64,000 bases of DNA, taken from assembly GCF_004330295.1 (NCBI RefSeq), contig NZ_SJOJ01000020.1:39082-103081 (forward strand). Reading direction: 5' to 3'. Shown here one piece after another: positions 11,351 through 23,185 of this stretch (the stretch's first letter is position 1; every line of letters begins with the position of its first letter). Origin of the DNA: Rahnella victoriana (lineage in GTDB: Bacteria; Pseudomonadota; Gammaproteobacteria; Enterobacterales; Enterobacteriaceae). A program made the position numbers and the translations under genes. Below the pieces are notes generated by a model. That model was not told the DNA's origin, did no database searches, and saw only the letters and a program-made list of their open reading frames with translations.

Positions 11351-12897
11351 CAGTTGTTCAGCCAGACGCGTGAGATGACGTGACCGTTAGATAAATCGTT
11401 GCCGACATCTTCGATATAGCCCTGAAGTTTGTTGCTGCTGGCATTGAGGTAATTATTAAACACCGGAAGCAGGGTGCCGCCTTCATCACGCACAATCAGC
11501 GCAATGTCGTGATACAGCGTGCGGCGTTTGGCCTCATCCTCTTCTGCCCGTGCGAGTTTGAGCAGGCTGGCAAATTGCGGATTAGCGAAGTGGGTTTCAT
11601 TGCTGGCTGAAGACGGGCCCAGTTCAAGCGAATAGATCAGATCCTGGGTTAATCGCGTTCCCCATGACGACACGCAGAACGGTTTATTACGCCAGACATT
11701 ATTCCAGTAGCCGTCATCAGGCTGGCGGCGGATATCAATTTTGATCCCGGCTTTCTGCGCGCTGAGCTGGAACAGCGTGGCGGCATCGACGGCACCGGGG
11801 AAAACCCCTTCAGCGACATCCAGCACATTGGGCCCGCTGTAGCCAGATTTTTTAAAGTGGAATGCGGCCTGATCGGCGTCGTACTGGCGTTGCGGGATTT
11901 CGGCCGGGAACAGCGGATACGCATTGTTGACCGGGAAATCATTGCCCAGCGAGCCATAACCGCCCAGCACGCGATCCAGAATTTGCTGGCGATCAATGGC
12001 CAGTTTCAGCGCCAGACGCAGGTCGTTATTGTCGAACGGCGGGGTGTTGACCATCATCGGCAATGTGTAATGTCCGCGTCCCGGTGTGTTGTAAATCGTG
12101 ACCGGACCGCTTTTCAGCAGTGCCACGATTTTCGGGCTCAGCCCGCTGATGAAATGTACTTTTCCGGTAGACAGTGCTGCAACCCGGCTCGATGCGTCGT
12201 TAATCGCGATCACTTCTGCACTCGCCACATTGCCCCGGCTGCTGTCCCAGTCATGCGGGTTTTTCTCCAGCTGGGTATAGACGCCAGCCTCGAATTTGAC
12301 CATGCGGTAAGGCCCGGTGCCGATCCCGGCGTTAGGATTTTCATAGCCGCCACCGGGCTGGATTTGCAGGTTCCACAGCGAAAGTACCAGCGGGAAATCG
12401 ACATTGCTTTCATTGAGAGTAATGGTGATTTTATCGCCATCACTGGTGACGGTACTGATGGATGACAGATAGGCAATTACGCCGGAACGGAATTTCGGAT
12501 CACGGTGACGGGAAAGGGTTTTGACGACATCTTCTGCCGTCAGCGCCTGGCCGTTATGGAACTGAACGCCCTTACGCAGGGTAAATATCCAGCGCGATGA
12601 TTTGTCGGCGCTTTCCCAACTTTCTGCCAGCCCCGGTATCGCTTTGCCGCTGACCGGATCGGTGCGCACCAGCGTATCGCCCCAGGCACAACCTACCACC
12701 ATCATGTATGAACTGATCCAGCTTGCCGGATCCAACACGTCGGTGGTCGCCGCACCATCAATGCCCAGTTTGAGATGTCCGCCTTTCTTCGGTGTGTTGT
12801 CGGCAGCGGCGGCGGGCAGGGTAAAACTGAGCCCGGAAGCGGCGCCGGCGGCCAGAGAATACTTGAGGAAATCGCGACGATTCCAGGAATTTGGCAT
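11350..12897 (-). CDS. Tat-exported peptide-binding protein of ABC importer
   Basis: 515 residues, SBP family 5 (DppA/OppA fold). The start MPNSWNRRDFLKYSLAAG carries a twin-arginine motif (RRDFLK) with a hydrophobic h-region and an AAAAD cleavage zone, so it should be exported folded by Tat. That is uncommon for this family, whose members usually use Sec. The family segment GKAIPGLAESWE, then VQFHNGQALTAEDVVKTL, marks the fold. The ATG at 12897 is preceded by AAGGA. It opens the operon of importer plus M19 peptidase. Confidence 0.9.
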   Translation of the reverse strand: MPNSWNRRDFLKYSLAAGAASGLSFTLPAAAADNTPKKGGHLKLGIDGAATTDVLDPASWISSYMMVVGCAWGDTLVRTDPVSGKAIPGLAESWESADKSSRWIFTLRKGVQFHNGQALTAEDVVKTLSRHRDPKFRSGVIAYLSSISTVTSDGDKITITLNESNVDFPLVLSLWNLQIQPGGGYENPNAGIGTGPYRMVKFEAGVYTQLEKNPHDWDSSRGNVASAEVIAINDASSRVAALSTGKVHFISGLSPKIVALLKSGPVTIYNTPGRGHYTLPMMVNTPPFDNNDLRLALKLAIDRQQILDRVLGGYGSLGNDFPVNNAYPLFPAEIPQRQYDADQAAFHFKKSGYSGPNVLDVAEGVFPGAVDAATLFQLSAQKAGIKIDIRRQPDDGYWNNVWRNKPFCVSSWGTRLTQDLIYSLELGPSSASNETHFANPQFASLLKLARAEEDEAKRRTLYHDIALIVRDEGGTLLPVFNNYLNASSNKLQGYIEDVGNDLSNGHVISRVWLNN

Positions 12898-13126
12898 TTT
12901 TATTATCCTTATTTTATAGGCTGATACGGTGTGAATACCCTGCTGCACAGGCGAACCTGATGGTCAGAAATTGCCCCAAAGGGGCGTAATCCTAAGAAAT
13001 AGGGAAGGGGGTGTCTAATACGTAAATAAGATAAGCGTATGATAAAATTAGAAATAACACAGACAGCGTAGCCGCGGGTGCTACGGCATGCTAGGGTATT
13101 TTTTTGCCTGAATTTACCTGCTTATA
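12898..13126. promoter_or_regulatory. Divergent intergenic region, peptide importer / molybdoenzyme
   Basis: This region holds the promoters of both flanking transcription units. It contains a short GC hairpin (GCCCCAAAGGGGC, 12973-12985) and an AT-rich stretch around 13018-13060 with a weak inverted repeat ATACG...CGTAT (13018-13040). I could not assign a regulator. A shared control region suggests the importer and the molybdoenzyme are co-regulated. Confidence 0.35.
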
Positions 13127-15451
13127 ATGAAAAAAAACCATGATCTGGCTGTTATGCACTGGGGAACGTACCGCGTTGCCACGGCTGACGGTGTTTTAAA
13201 ATCTGTTGAACCCGTGGAATGGGATCGTAATCCGTCTGAAATCGGACAATCCCTGATGGGTTCAGTCGACGGACCCAGCCGCGTGCGTCGCCCTGCGGTC
13301 CGGCTGGGCTATTTACAACACGGTGCGGCCTCGCGTGAAGGACGCGGCAAAGAGCCTTTTGTCGAAGTCAGCTGGGAGACGGCGCTGTCGCTGGTTGCGG
13401 CTGAACTCGCACGCGTAAAGGACACCCACGGTAATTCTGCGTTCTATGCCGGGTCTTACGGCTGGTCGAGCGCCGGTCGTTTTCACCATGCGCAAAGCCA
13501 GATGCACCGGTTTTTCAATCAGTTTGGCGGCTATACCGGCAGCACAAACACCTACAGTCTGGCGGCGGCGGAGCGTTTATTGCCGCACATTATCGGTGAT
13601 CTGGATGTGCTGCAAAAACAGCATACTCACTGGTCCGTGCTGGCCGGAAAGTGCGAACTGTTCGTTGCCTTCGGCGGACTGCCGTGGCGCAATGCGCAGG
13701 TCAACGGTGGCGGTGCCAACGATCACTCGCTGAAATACTGGTTACAGGAAATGGAGCGAACCGGCACCCGTTTCATCAATGTCAGCCCGGTGAAGAATGA
13801 TCTCTCGTCGGTGAAAACGGCCGAATGGCTGTCCCTCAAACCGGGCAGCGATACCGCACTGTTGCTGGCGCTCAGTCATGTGCTCGTCGAGGAATCCCGC
13901 TATGACGCGGGTTTTGTCGCCAGCCATACCGTCGGCTTCAGTACGTTCAGCGATTATCTGACGGGTGCTCGTGACGGGCAGGCCAAAACACCGCAATGGG
14001 CAGAACCGTTGACCGGCATCAGCGCGCAGGCAATCCGCACGCTGGCGCGTGAGATGTCCGAAAAGCACACCATGATTAATATCGCCTGGTCTTTGCAGCG
14101 CGCACGACAGGGCGAACAAACTTTCTGGGCGACGGTGGCGCTGGCGTCTTTACTCGGACAGATCGGCACGCCGGGCGGCGGGCTGGGCTTTGCCTACGCG
14201 TCTACCAATCTTGCAGGCGCCGATCGCCGCACCTTCTCCGGCCCGCGTTTGCCGATGGGTAAAAATGCGGTTAACGATCACATCCCCGTGGCGCGGCTTT
14301 CCGACATGTTGCTCAATCCCGGCGGCGCGTATCAGTTCGATGGCAAAAACTGTCAGTATCCCGATATCCGGCTGGTTTACTGGGCGGGCGGTAACGCGTT
14401 TCACCATCATCAGGATATCAACCGGCTGGTGAAAGCCTGGCGTCAGCCCGATACCGTGGTGGTGCATGAACAGTATTGGACGGCGCAGGCTAAGTTCGCC
14501 GATATCGTGCTGCCGGTGACAACGTCACTTGAGCGTGAGGATATCGGCAGCGCCAGCAACGATGGTTACATGATTGCCATGCGTCAGCATATTGCACCGG
14601 TCGGTGAGGCGCGCAGCGATTACGCGATATTTGCCGCGCTCGCGCAGCAAATGGGCTTTGGCGAGGTCTTCAGCGAAGGGCGCGATGCGGCGGACTGGCT
14701 GCGGCATATCTACCAGCTTTCGGTTCCCCGTGCGCAGGCCGATGGCATTGAGCTGCCGGAATTCGATGATTTCTGGCAACAGGGCAAACTGGAATATGCG
14801 CGTCCGGAGGCGCCGCAGATCCTGTTCGAAGACTTCCGCCGTGACCCTGAAGGATCGCCGCTGGCTACGCCGTCAGGCAAAATCGAACTGTTTTCACAGA
14901 CGGTGGCGAATTTTGATTACGAAGAATGTCCCGGTTTCCCGTTCTGGTATGAACAGGACTACCGTGAACAGCAGGCAACCCGTGCCCGCTGGCCGCTGCA
15001 TTTGCTCTCAAGTCAGCCACGGACGCGGTTGCACAGCCAGTACGATCACGGCAGCGTCAGCCGTAAGACAAAAATCAGCGACCGTGAACCTCTCTGGATA
15101 CATCCGCAGGATGCCGATGCGCGTGGCATTACTGAGGGCAGTATCGTGCGGGTGTTTAACGATCGTGGCGCAATCCTGGCGGGTGTTCATCTGACCGAGG
15201 ATCTGCGCCCCGGCGTGGTGCAAATGTCGACCGGTGCCTGGTACGACCCGCAGGATCCGTCGCAACCCGACTCGCTGGATAAACACGGCAACCCGAACGT
15301 ACTGACGGAAGATCGCGGCAGTTCGCGACTCGGGCAGGGGTGCAGCGCACAAAGCTGCTGGATTGATATCGAACGCTGGAACGCGCCTTTACCCGAGGTT
15401 ACCGCCTTCCTGCCGCCGGCGTTTGTTGCTGCTGATGACTCAGGCAACTGA
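13127..15451 (+). CDS. BisC/TorZ-type molybdopterin oxidoreductase
   Basis: 774 residues, the usual size of the biotin/TMAO/DMSO reductase family. The start is cytoplasmic-type (no Tat signal), as in BisC. The HWGTYRV opening, the Mo-ligand region GSYGWSSAGRFHHAQSQ (Ser ligand), GGLPWRNAQVNGGG, CSAQSCW-type ending and the molybdopterin dinucleotide-binding region near WPLHLLSSQPRTRLHSQ all fit. No Fe-S cysteine motif is present at the N-terminus, again as in BisC. It would reduce an S- or N-oxide. Its divergent pairing with a peptide importer suggests a substrate carried in by that importer, for example a sulfoxide; this is inference. No strong ribosome site is seen before 13127. Confidence 0.88.
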   Translation: MKKNHDLAVMHWGTYRVATADGVLKSVEPVEWDRNPSEIGQSLMGSVDGPSRVRRPAVRLGYLQHGAASREGRGKEPFVEVSWETALSLVAAELARVKDTHGNSAFYAGSYGWSSAGRFHHAQSQMHRFFNQFGGYTGSTNTYSLAAAERLLPHIIGDLDVLQKQHTHWSVLAGKCELFVAFGGLPWRNAQVNGGGANDHSLKYWLQEMERTGTRFINVSPVKNDLSSVKTAEWLSLKPGSDTALLLALSHVLVEESRYDAGFVASHTVGFSTFSDYLTGARDGQAKTPQWAEPLTGISAQAIRTLAREMSEKHTMINIAWSLQRARQGEQTFWATVALASLLGQIGTPGGGLGFAYASTNLAGADRRTFSGPRLPMGKNAVNDHIPVARLSDMLLNPGGAYQFDGKNCQYPDIRLVYWAGGNAFHHHQDINRLVKAWRQPDTVVVHEQYWTAQAKFADIVLPVTTSLEREDIGSASNDGYMIAMRQHIAPVGEARSDYAIFAALAQQMGFGEVFSEGRDAADWLRHIYQLSVPRAQADGIELPEFDDFWQQGKLEYARPEAPQILFEDFRRDPEGSPLATPSGKIELFSQTVANFDYEECPGFPFWYEQDYREQQATRARWPLHLLSSQPRTRLHSQYDHGSVSRKTKISDREPLWIHPQDADARGITEGSIVRVFNDRGAILAGVHLTEDLRPGVVQMSTGAWYDPQDPSQPDSLDKHGNPNVLTEDRGSSRLGQGCSAQSCWIDIERWNAPLPEVTAFLPPAFVAADDSGN

Positions 15452-15469
15452 TGCGGGTGAAGGGAAAAT

Positions 15470-16306
15470 TTAGGCCCCGCCATCCTCCAGCCTGCTGATG
15501 TGCAGGCTGAGCCAGGTCAGTTCGTCTTTGGGTAAGGCGATGGCGTATTTTTCATGCACATAATCGCGTATGGAGAGGGAAACCGCCATCGCGCCCGGAC
15601 GATGGCGCAGCAGTTCCTGATAAAAATCCTCCGTGTCACTGGCCGCGATTTTTCCGCTGAGGATCCTTTCAGCGAAATAACGCACGTGGGTGATGAAACG
15701 GTTGTAGTTCACTGAGTCAATATCGAGGATTTTGTTCAGCTTATAGCGGACAATTTCAGCGATGCGGTTTACCAGTTCTACCTGCTGATGGGCGGTGGTG
15801 GTGTCGTTGTCACCTGACGCATTAATCAGATGAAAGGCAATATTCACCGCTTCGTCGGCAGGCAGGGAAATATCGAAACGCGCACTGACCATCGCGCTGG
15901 CCTGACGAGCAATTTCGTATTCTTTCTGATAATAGCGTTTTATCTCCCAGCCCAGTTTGTTGACAAAACTCTGTTCTTTTTTGCAACGTTCTGCCGCAAA
16001 AAACAGGTGTTCCGTGAGGGTGAAAAACAGCGAGGAATGGAGTTTTTTGACATAACTTTGCTGCGCCAGCTGAATAATGTCGTGGGTGACATCAAAAAAG
16101 GCCGCAGGAATGGTGGCCGTCAGTGACAGAAAATGTCGCGATTTCAAATCCTGTATCGGTATAAAAACCTTCTCGACGTGCGCAATATCAATCTGCATGC
16201 CGGGCTTTGCGTTGAACCCCAGCCCTTTGCCAAACAGCACCATTTCCTCCTGCTCATTTTCAACCAGAAGCATGCTGTTATTGAGCGATTTCTTCACTGT
16301 AATCAC
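15470..16306 (-). CDS. BglG/LicT-family transcriptional antiterminator
   Basis: About 278 residues. The N-terminal RNA-binding CAT domain (KKSLNNSMLLVENEQEEMVLFGKGLGF split across its strands) is followed by two PRD domains with conserved His positions (for example TEHLFFAAERC). I chose the GTG at 16306 because AGGA lies 7 bp upstream and the CAT domain begins right there; the open frame runs on to 16537 into the glucosidase gene. It should bind the RAT hairpin upstream of the PTS gene and prevent termination when beta-glucoside is present. It is encoded last in the operon it controls. Confidence 0.9.
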   Translation of the reverse strand: MITVKKSLNNSMLLVENEQEEMVLFGKGLGFNAKPGMQIDIAHVEKVFIPIQDLKSRHFLSLTATIPAAFFDVTHDIIQLAQQSYVKKLHSSLFFTLTEHLFFAAERCKKEQSFVNKLGWEIKRYYQKEYEIARQASAMVSARFDISLPADEAVNIAFHLINASGDNDTTTAHQQVELVNRIAEIVRYKLNKILDIDSVNYNRFITHVRYFAERILSGKIAASDTEDFYQELLRHRPGAMAVSLSIRDYVHEKYAIALPKDELTWLSLHISRLEDGGA

Positions 16307-16334
16307 GGTCTGTTCCTGCGGCTGATTGTCACGA

Positions 16335-19630
<3,296 letters not shown>

Positions 19631-19654
19631 AGCCACCATTCCCGGAGCCGAAAC

Positions 19655-19713
19655 AAAAAAAAAGACCTGAAGCCCCATCACCTTACAAAGAAGAGGATGG
19701 GGCTTCAGGTCTT
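19655..19713 (-). terminator. Leader terminator of the beta-glucoside operon
   Basis: On the minus strand an 18-bp perfect stem (positions 19662-19679 pairing with 19696-19713) with a 16-base loop is followed by a run of nine T. It lies directly upstream of the bglF start. Its 5' arm overlaps the RAT element, which is the standard layout for LicT/BglG control. Confidence 0.95.
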
Positions 19714-19737
19714 GCCTACGCTGGGTAGTAACACGCC
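19707..19737 (-). promoter_or_regulatory. RAT ribonucleic antiterminator site
   Basis: On the minus strand the element reads GGCGTGTTACT, then about nine less conserved bases, then GTAGGCAAGACCT. This matches the RAT consensus of BglG/LicT (GGATTGTTACTGCATTCGCA... GGCAAAACC). Its 3' end is part of the terminator stem, so folding of RAT and terminator is mutually exclusive. Only one RAT is present, unlike the E. coli bgl operon, which has two. Confidence 0.92.
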
Positions 19738-19739
19738 TG

Positions 19740-19774
19740 TGGTCTATTTCTGATTAATTAGGTCCTGAAGTCAA
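19740..19774 (-). promoter_or_regulatory. Candidate promoter of the beta-glucoside operon
   Basis: On the minus strand TTGACT (19769-19774) is a good -35. A weak -10 (around AGAAAT) follows at about 17 bp spacing and places the start just ahead of the RAT. The assignment is by inspection only. Confidence 0.4.
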
Positions 19775-19917
19775 TGTAATCATCGGGAAGAAGGCGGTAA
19801 GTGTGAGCTCGTTGGCAAAATTTCTGAATCGCCCCTGACTTTTTTAAAGACAAAACCCCAATCAATGAAGTTGCGCGGCGGGCTAAGCGAACAAAACCGA
19901 AACTTTCACGAATCCTG

Positions 19918-21321
19918 TCAACCCATTGACTCCTCAGCATTCGGGAAGAACAGTCCGAAAGTCGTGGTGCCTTGCCCGCTTTCAACCCAGCAGCGGCCCT
20001 GGTGCAATTGCATGATGGAGGTGACAATCGACAACCCCAACCCACTCGAGTGGGAAGAGTTTTGGCGGGAAGGGTCAGCACGATAGAAACGGTCGAAAAT
20101 CCTTTCCTGATCGTGTTTAGGAATCGTTTCGCCTTGGTTGACCACCAGAATATTCATGCCTGCGGCGGCGGGGGAGGCAATGATTTCAATCACGCTGTCT
20201 GATGCGGCATGGCGTACGGCGTTGGAAAGCAGATTAGCCAGCGCTCTGCGTAAGAGCATAGCGTCGGCAAACAGGGTGCCCTGGCCGCTGACCTGGATCC
20301 GGATATCGCGTTCGGCAGCTAAGTCTTCGAAATAATCACAAATCCGCTTCATATCCTGCGTGGCGTCCAGAACGATGCGCTGAATTTCCTGGTCTGGCTG
20401 CTCGGCCTGCGCCAAAAAAAGCATGTTATCAATCATGCGCGACATACGTTGAAGTTCTTCAAAATTAGACCCCAGTAACCGCCGGTAGTACTCATTTTCA
20501 CGTGGCGCCCCCAGACCTACCTCAGTTTGCCCGAGAAGTATGGTGATCGGCGTACGCAGATCGTGGGCCATGTCGCCACTCACTTGTTTGATTTGTTTAA
20601 ACCCGCGTTCGAGTCTTTCCAGCATGGCATTTATCTGATCAATCAGGGGATCAAGCTCAGTGGGTGCATCGTCTTTGGCCAGACGCGAGGACAAGGTTCT
20701 GGTGCCAATCTTCGCGGTTCTTTCCGCCAGCCTTCGCAAAGGAGAAACCCCCCGGCGGGCAAAAATAAAGGCCAAAACGACCGAAATGGCGGCCATCATC
20801 GATGCAAACAGAATGATGTTATCGCGATACACATCCAAAATATGCGTCCGGTCGGTTAACACACGGCTTGAGATAATTTCCAGCGGGGGTAAATCATTGG
20901 AAGACTGACTGGTCGCCGCCATAGAAATCATGGGTGTCCCGTCAGACGTTTGCGAATGGTGCACGACATTCAGCGACAGTTTCTGGTTGGCGGAGATCGG
21001 CGCGACATCAGGGATCTGGCGTTTGAGAGGATTGACCTCCAGTAAGGTCGGGCCTTGTGTATAACGGATAACCAGCAGGGATTCCGTGTTTCCCAGCATA
21101 TTCGCGAACAGGTGTGGCTTTTCATGGATAAGCTGACGTGCATCCATATCCCGTAATAAGGTGCTGATCTGGTCCACCCGTGAGACAAGCGCCGCGTCAT
21201 CACGCAGCGTCAACTGGTGCCGTAACGCATAATAAAGTGCTCCGCCCATGACAGTAAACGCCACAAACGAAAAGGCGGCGAGCAAAACGGCGAGGCGAAA
21301 CGTGAGGGAAATACGTCTCAT
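19918..21321 (-). CDS. Sensor histidine kinase, heavy-metal-sensor (CusS) type
   Basis: 467 residues. An N-terminal membrane span (about 8-30), a periplasmic loop to about 165, a second span (about 168-188), HAMP, then HisKA with the phospho-acceptor in GDMAHDLRTPIT (H253). The ATPase domain has the N-box ANLLSNAVRHA, FDRFYRAD and GLGLSIV. Layout and motifs are those of the CusS/PcoS/SilS family, but the signal cannot be read from the sequence. It overlaps the response-regulator gene by 4 bp. The neighbouring exported hydrolase could be a target. Confidence 0.9.
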   Translation of the reverse strand: MRRISLTFRLAVLLAAFSFVAFTVMGGALYYALRHQLTLRDDAALVSRVDQISTLLRDMDARQLIHEKPHLFANMLGNTESLLVIRYTQGPTLLEVNPLKRQIPDVAPISANQKLSLNVVHHSQTSDGTPMISMAATSQSSNDLPPLEIISSRVLTDRTHILDVYRDNIILFASMMAAISVVLAFIFARRGVSPLRRLAERTAKIGTRTLSSRLAKDDAPTELDPLIDQINAMLERLERGFKQIKQVSGDMAHDLRTPITILLGQTEVGLGAPRENEYYRRLLGSNFEELQRMSRMIDNMLFLAQAEQPDQEIQRIVLDATQDMKRICDYFEDLAAERDIRIQVSGQGTLFADAMLLRRALANLLSNAVRHAASDSVIEIIASPAAAGMNILVVNQGETIPKHDQERIFDRFYRADPSRQNSSHSSGLGLSIVTSIMQLHQGRCWVESGQGTTTFGLFFPNAEESMG

Positions 21322-21989
21322 GGCTCTTCCTCACAGCGATAACCCACGCCATGAATTGTATGTATTAATTGATTCTGAAACGGCTCATCGATTTTTTGCC
21401 TTAATCTTCTGACGGCCACATCCACCACATTGGTGTCGCTGTCAAAATTCATATCCCATACGCGGGAAGCCAAAAAGGTGCGCGACAATACCTGACCGGG
21501 ATGCTGGAGAAAACACACCAGCAATTTAAATTCTTTGTTGGTCAGGGTGATACGTTTCCCGGCGCGTTCACACCGAAATTTTTCGATATCCACGACCAGA
21601 TCTGCCAGCGATAAAACATTACCTGATTGCGGCTGGCCCCGGCGAAGGATGATGCGAATGCGGGCCAGCAGTTCAGCATAGGAAAAGGGTTTCACCAGAT
21701 ACTCATCAGCCCCCAACCCCAGGCCACGCAAGCGATCTTCCAGCGCCCCGAGTGCACTGAGAAACAGCACGGGTGTCTGGAGATGAATACGCAGTCGCTC
21801 CATCACCGTCCAGCCGTCCATCTCTGGCAGCATCACATCCAGCAGGATCAGGTCGTAAGCATTCTCCCGGGCCATATGAAGGCCATCGATACCGTTAGCG
21901 GCCCAGTCGGCGGTGTAACCCGCTTCATTAAGGCCATTTCTCAGGTATTCGGCGGTTTTCTCTTCGTCTTCAATAATGAGGATTTTCAA
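21318..21989 (-). CDS. OmpR/PhoB-family response regulator (CusR type)
   Basis: About 223 residues. The receiver domain has the acidic pair in IIEDEEK, the phospho-acceptor Asp in LILLDVMLPEMDGW (D51) and Lys in EYLVKPF (about K100). The C-terminal winged helix includes LTNKEFKLL and the recognition segment NVVDVAVRRLRQKID, ending IHTIHGVGYRCE. I prefer the TTG at 21989 because the receiver fold begins there and the length fits CusR. The open frame to an ATG at 22052 adds residues of non-family character. Confidence 0.88.
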   Translation of the reverse strand: MKILIIEDEEKTAEYLRNGLNEAGYTADWAANGIDGLHMARENAYDLILLDVMLPEMDGWTVMERLRIHLQTPVLFLSALGALEDRLRGLGLGADEYLVKPFSYAELLARIRIILRRGQPQSGNVLSLADLVVDIEKFRCERAGKRITLTNKEFKLLVCFLQHPGQVLSRTFLASRVWDMNFDSDTNVVDVAVRRLRQKIDEPFQNQLIHTIHGVGYRCEEEP

Positions 21990-22067
21990 ACAGGATAGAA
22001 CCTCGGCGTGCAGGAGAAAAGGGCACACGCGGCGCCCATTTCTTCTCATCATGATGATGCGAAATGT

Positions 22068-22853
22068 TTAATAACCCGGCACGTGCGCGGCTTTCATAAT
22101 CAGATTTGCCACGGCTTCCGGCTGGGAAATTAACGATACATGACTAGATTTTAGCTCGATCGTCTGCGCGTGCATACGTTTAGCCATGAAGCGCTCGAGA
22201 TCAGGATTGATGGTGCGGTCTTCCGTCGAGACGGCGTAATACGTTGGCTTAAATTCCCAGGCGGCGACGCTGGTTTTGGCCATCGTGATGGCTTTGCCCA
22301 TGGGTTGCTGAACGGCGTAGTAAGCTTTGGCTTCTTTCTCAGGCAAATCACCTGCAAAATCATGAACAAAGGCTGATTCCGTTAACGCACCAAAATTGTC
22401 ATTCCATTTTATGCCCGCAGAAGCGGGCGATGCCGGGAATTTCTTTGTCAGCGCCGGATAGTCTTCACCCGCTGCCGGTGCACGCGCAGCGATATATACC
22501 AGGCCTTTCACTTCCGGCTCATTCCCTGCCTGGCTAATCACCATGCCCCCGTAAGAGTGTGCGACCAGAATGACCGGGCCGTTTTGCAGAGCCAGCGCCC
22601 GTTTCACCGCCGCAACATCGTTATCCAGTGACGTCGTCGGGTTCTGCACCGCAGTCACATGCAGGCCTTTGGCTTGCAGCAGCGGGATAACCTTAGACCA
22701 GCTCGACGCATCCGCAAACAAGCCATGAACCAGCACGATGTTAGTGACTTCCGGTGCATTTGCGACTGGCTTGCTGGTATCAGCCTGAACCGTTGAGATA
22801 GTCATCCCGGCAAGAACGAGAGAAGTGATGAGTGACAGATTGCGTAATTTCAT
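22068..22853 (-). CDS. Exported alpha/beta hydrolase
   Basis: 261 residues with a Sec signal peptide (hydrophobic to about residue 22, cleavage near VQADT). The fold has LVHGLFADASSW (oxyanion), the nucleophile elbow LVAHSYGG (Ser) and a late His in SSHVSLISQP. This is the esterase/EstC-like family often seen next to heavy-metal or envelope-stress regulators. The substrate is unknown. It follows the response regulator after a 78-bp gap on the same strand, so it is transcribed toward the two-component genes. Confidence 0.85.
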   Translation of the reverse strand: MKLRNLSLITSLVLAGMTISTVQADTSKPVANAPEVTNIVLVHGLFADASSWSKVIPLLQAKGLHVTAVQNPTTSLDNDVAAVKRALALQNGPVILVAHSYGGMVISQAGNEPEVKGLVYIAARAPAAGEDYPALTKKFPASPASAGIKWNDNFGALTESAFVHDFAGDLPEKEAKAYYAVQQPMGKAITMAKTSVAAWEFKPTYYAVSTEDRTINPDLERFMAKRMHAQTIELKSSHVSLISQPEAVANLIMKAAHVPGY

Positions 22854-23117
22854 AATAAATCCTCAGTGCAGTGTGTGAAGGCAATATATCAATCAGAGGC
22901 CAACAAAAGACTGACGAGGAAATGACAAAAAAATGACATACATGCCGGGGAACACGTAGCCACAGAAACCGACTCCCATGCGGCATTCAGAAATCTTTCA
23001 GAAAGCTCATCCCCCATGGTGGCCCGTGAAAGTATCAATGCAAAACGAATCATTCTCTTTTAGTCACCCGCCGTATCTTCAACGCTTCATCAACTGTCAG
23101 GCACATGCTGCTTGAGT

Positions 23118-23163
23118 TTGAGCGGTTGCTCAAGTATCTTGCTGGTCTTGAGCAACTGCTCAA
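23118..23163. promoter_or_regulatory. Two palindromic operators upstream of the efflux gene
   Basis: TTGAGCGGTTGCTCAA (23118-23133) and TTGAGCAACTGCTCAA (23148-23163) are near-identical 16-bp palindromes with centres 30 bp apart, about three helical turns. They sit 23-68 bp before the SmvA-like start. A third related site lies before the tetR gene. They are good candidates for the binding sites of the TetR protein encoded downstream. Confidence 0.8.
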
Positions 23164-23185
23164 AATCTATCTGAGGCACTTTTTT

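Noticed and set aside
12973..12985. GC hairpin before the peptide importer as a terminator
   Set aside because: Stem of only five pairs and no T-run on either strand.
14574..15194. 206-codon plus-strand frame inside the molybdoenzyme gene
   Set aside because: Out-of-frame shadow, rich in Arg and Cys, of a fully open 774-codon gene.
21990..22052. ATG start for the response regulator 21 codons upstream
   Set aside because: No ribosome site and residues unlike the family; the receiver domain begins at the TTG at 21989.
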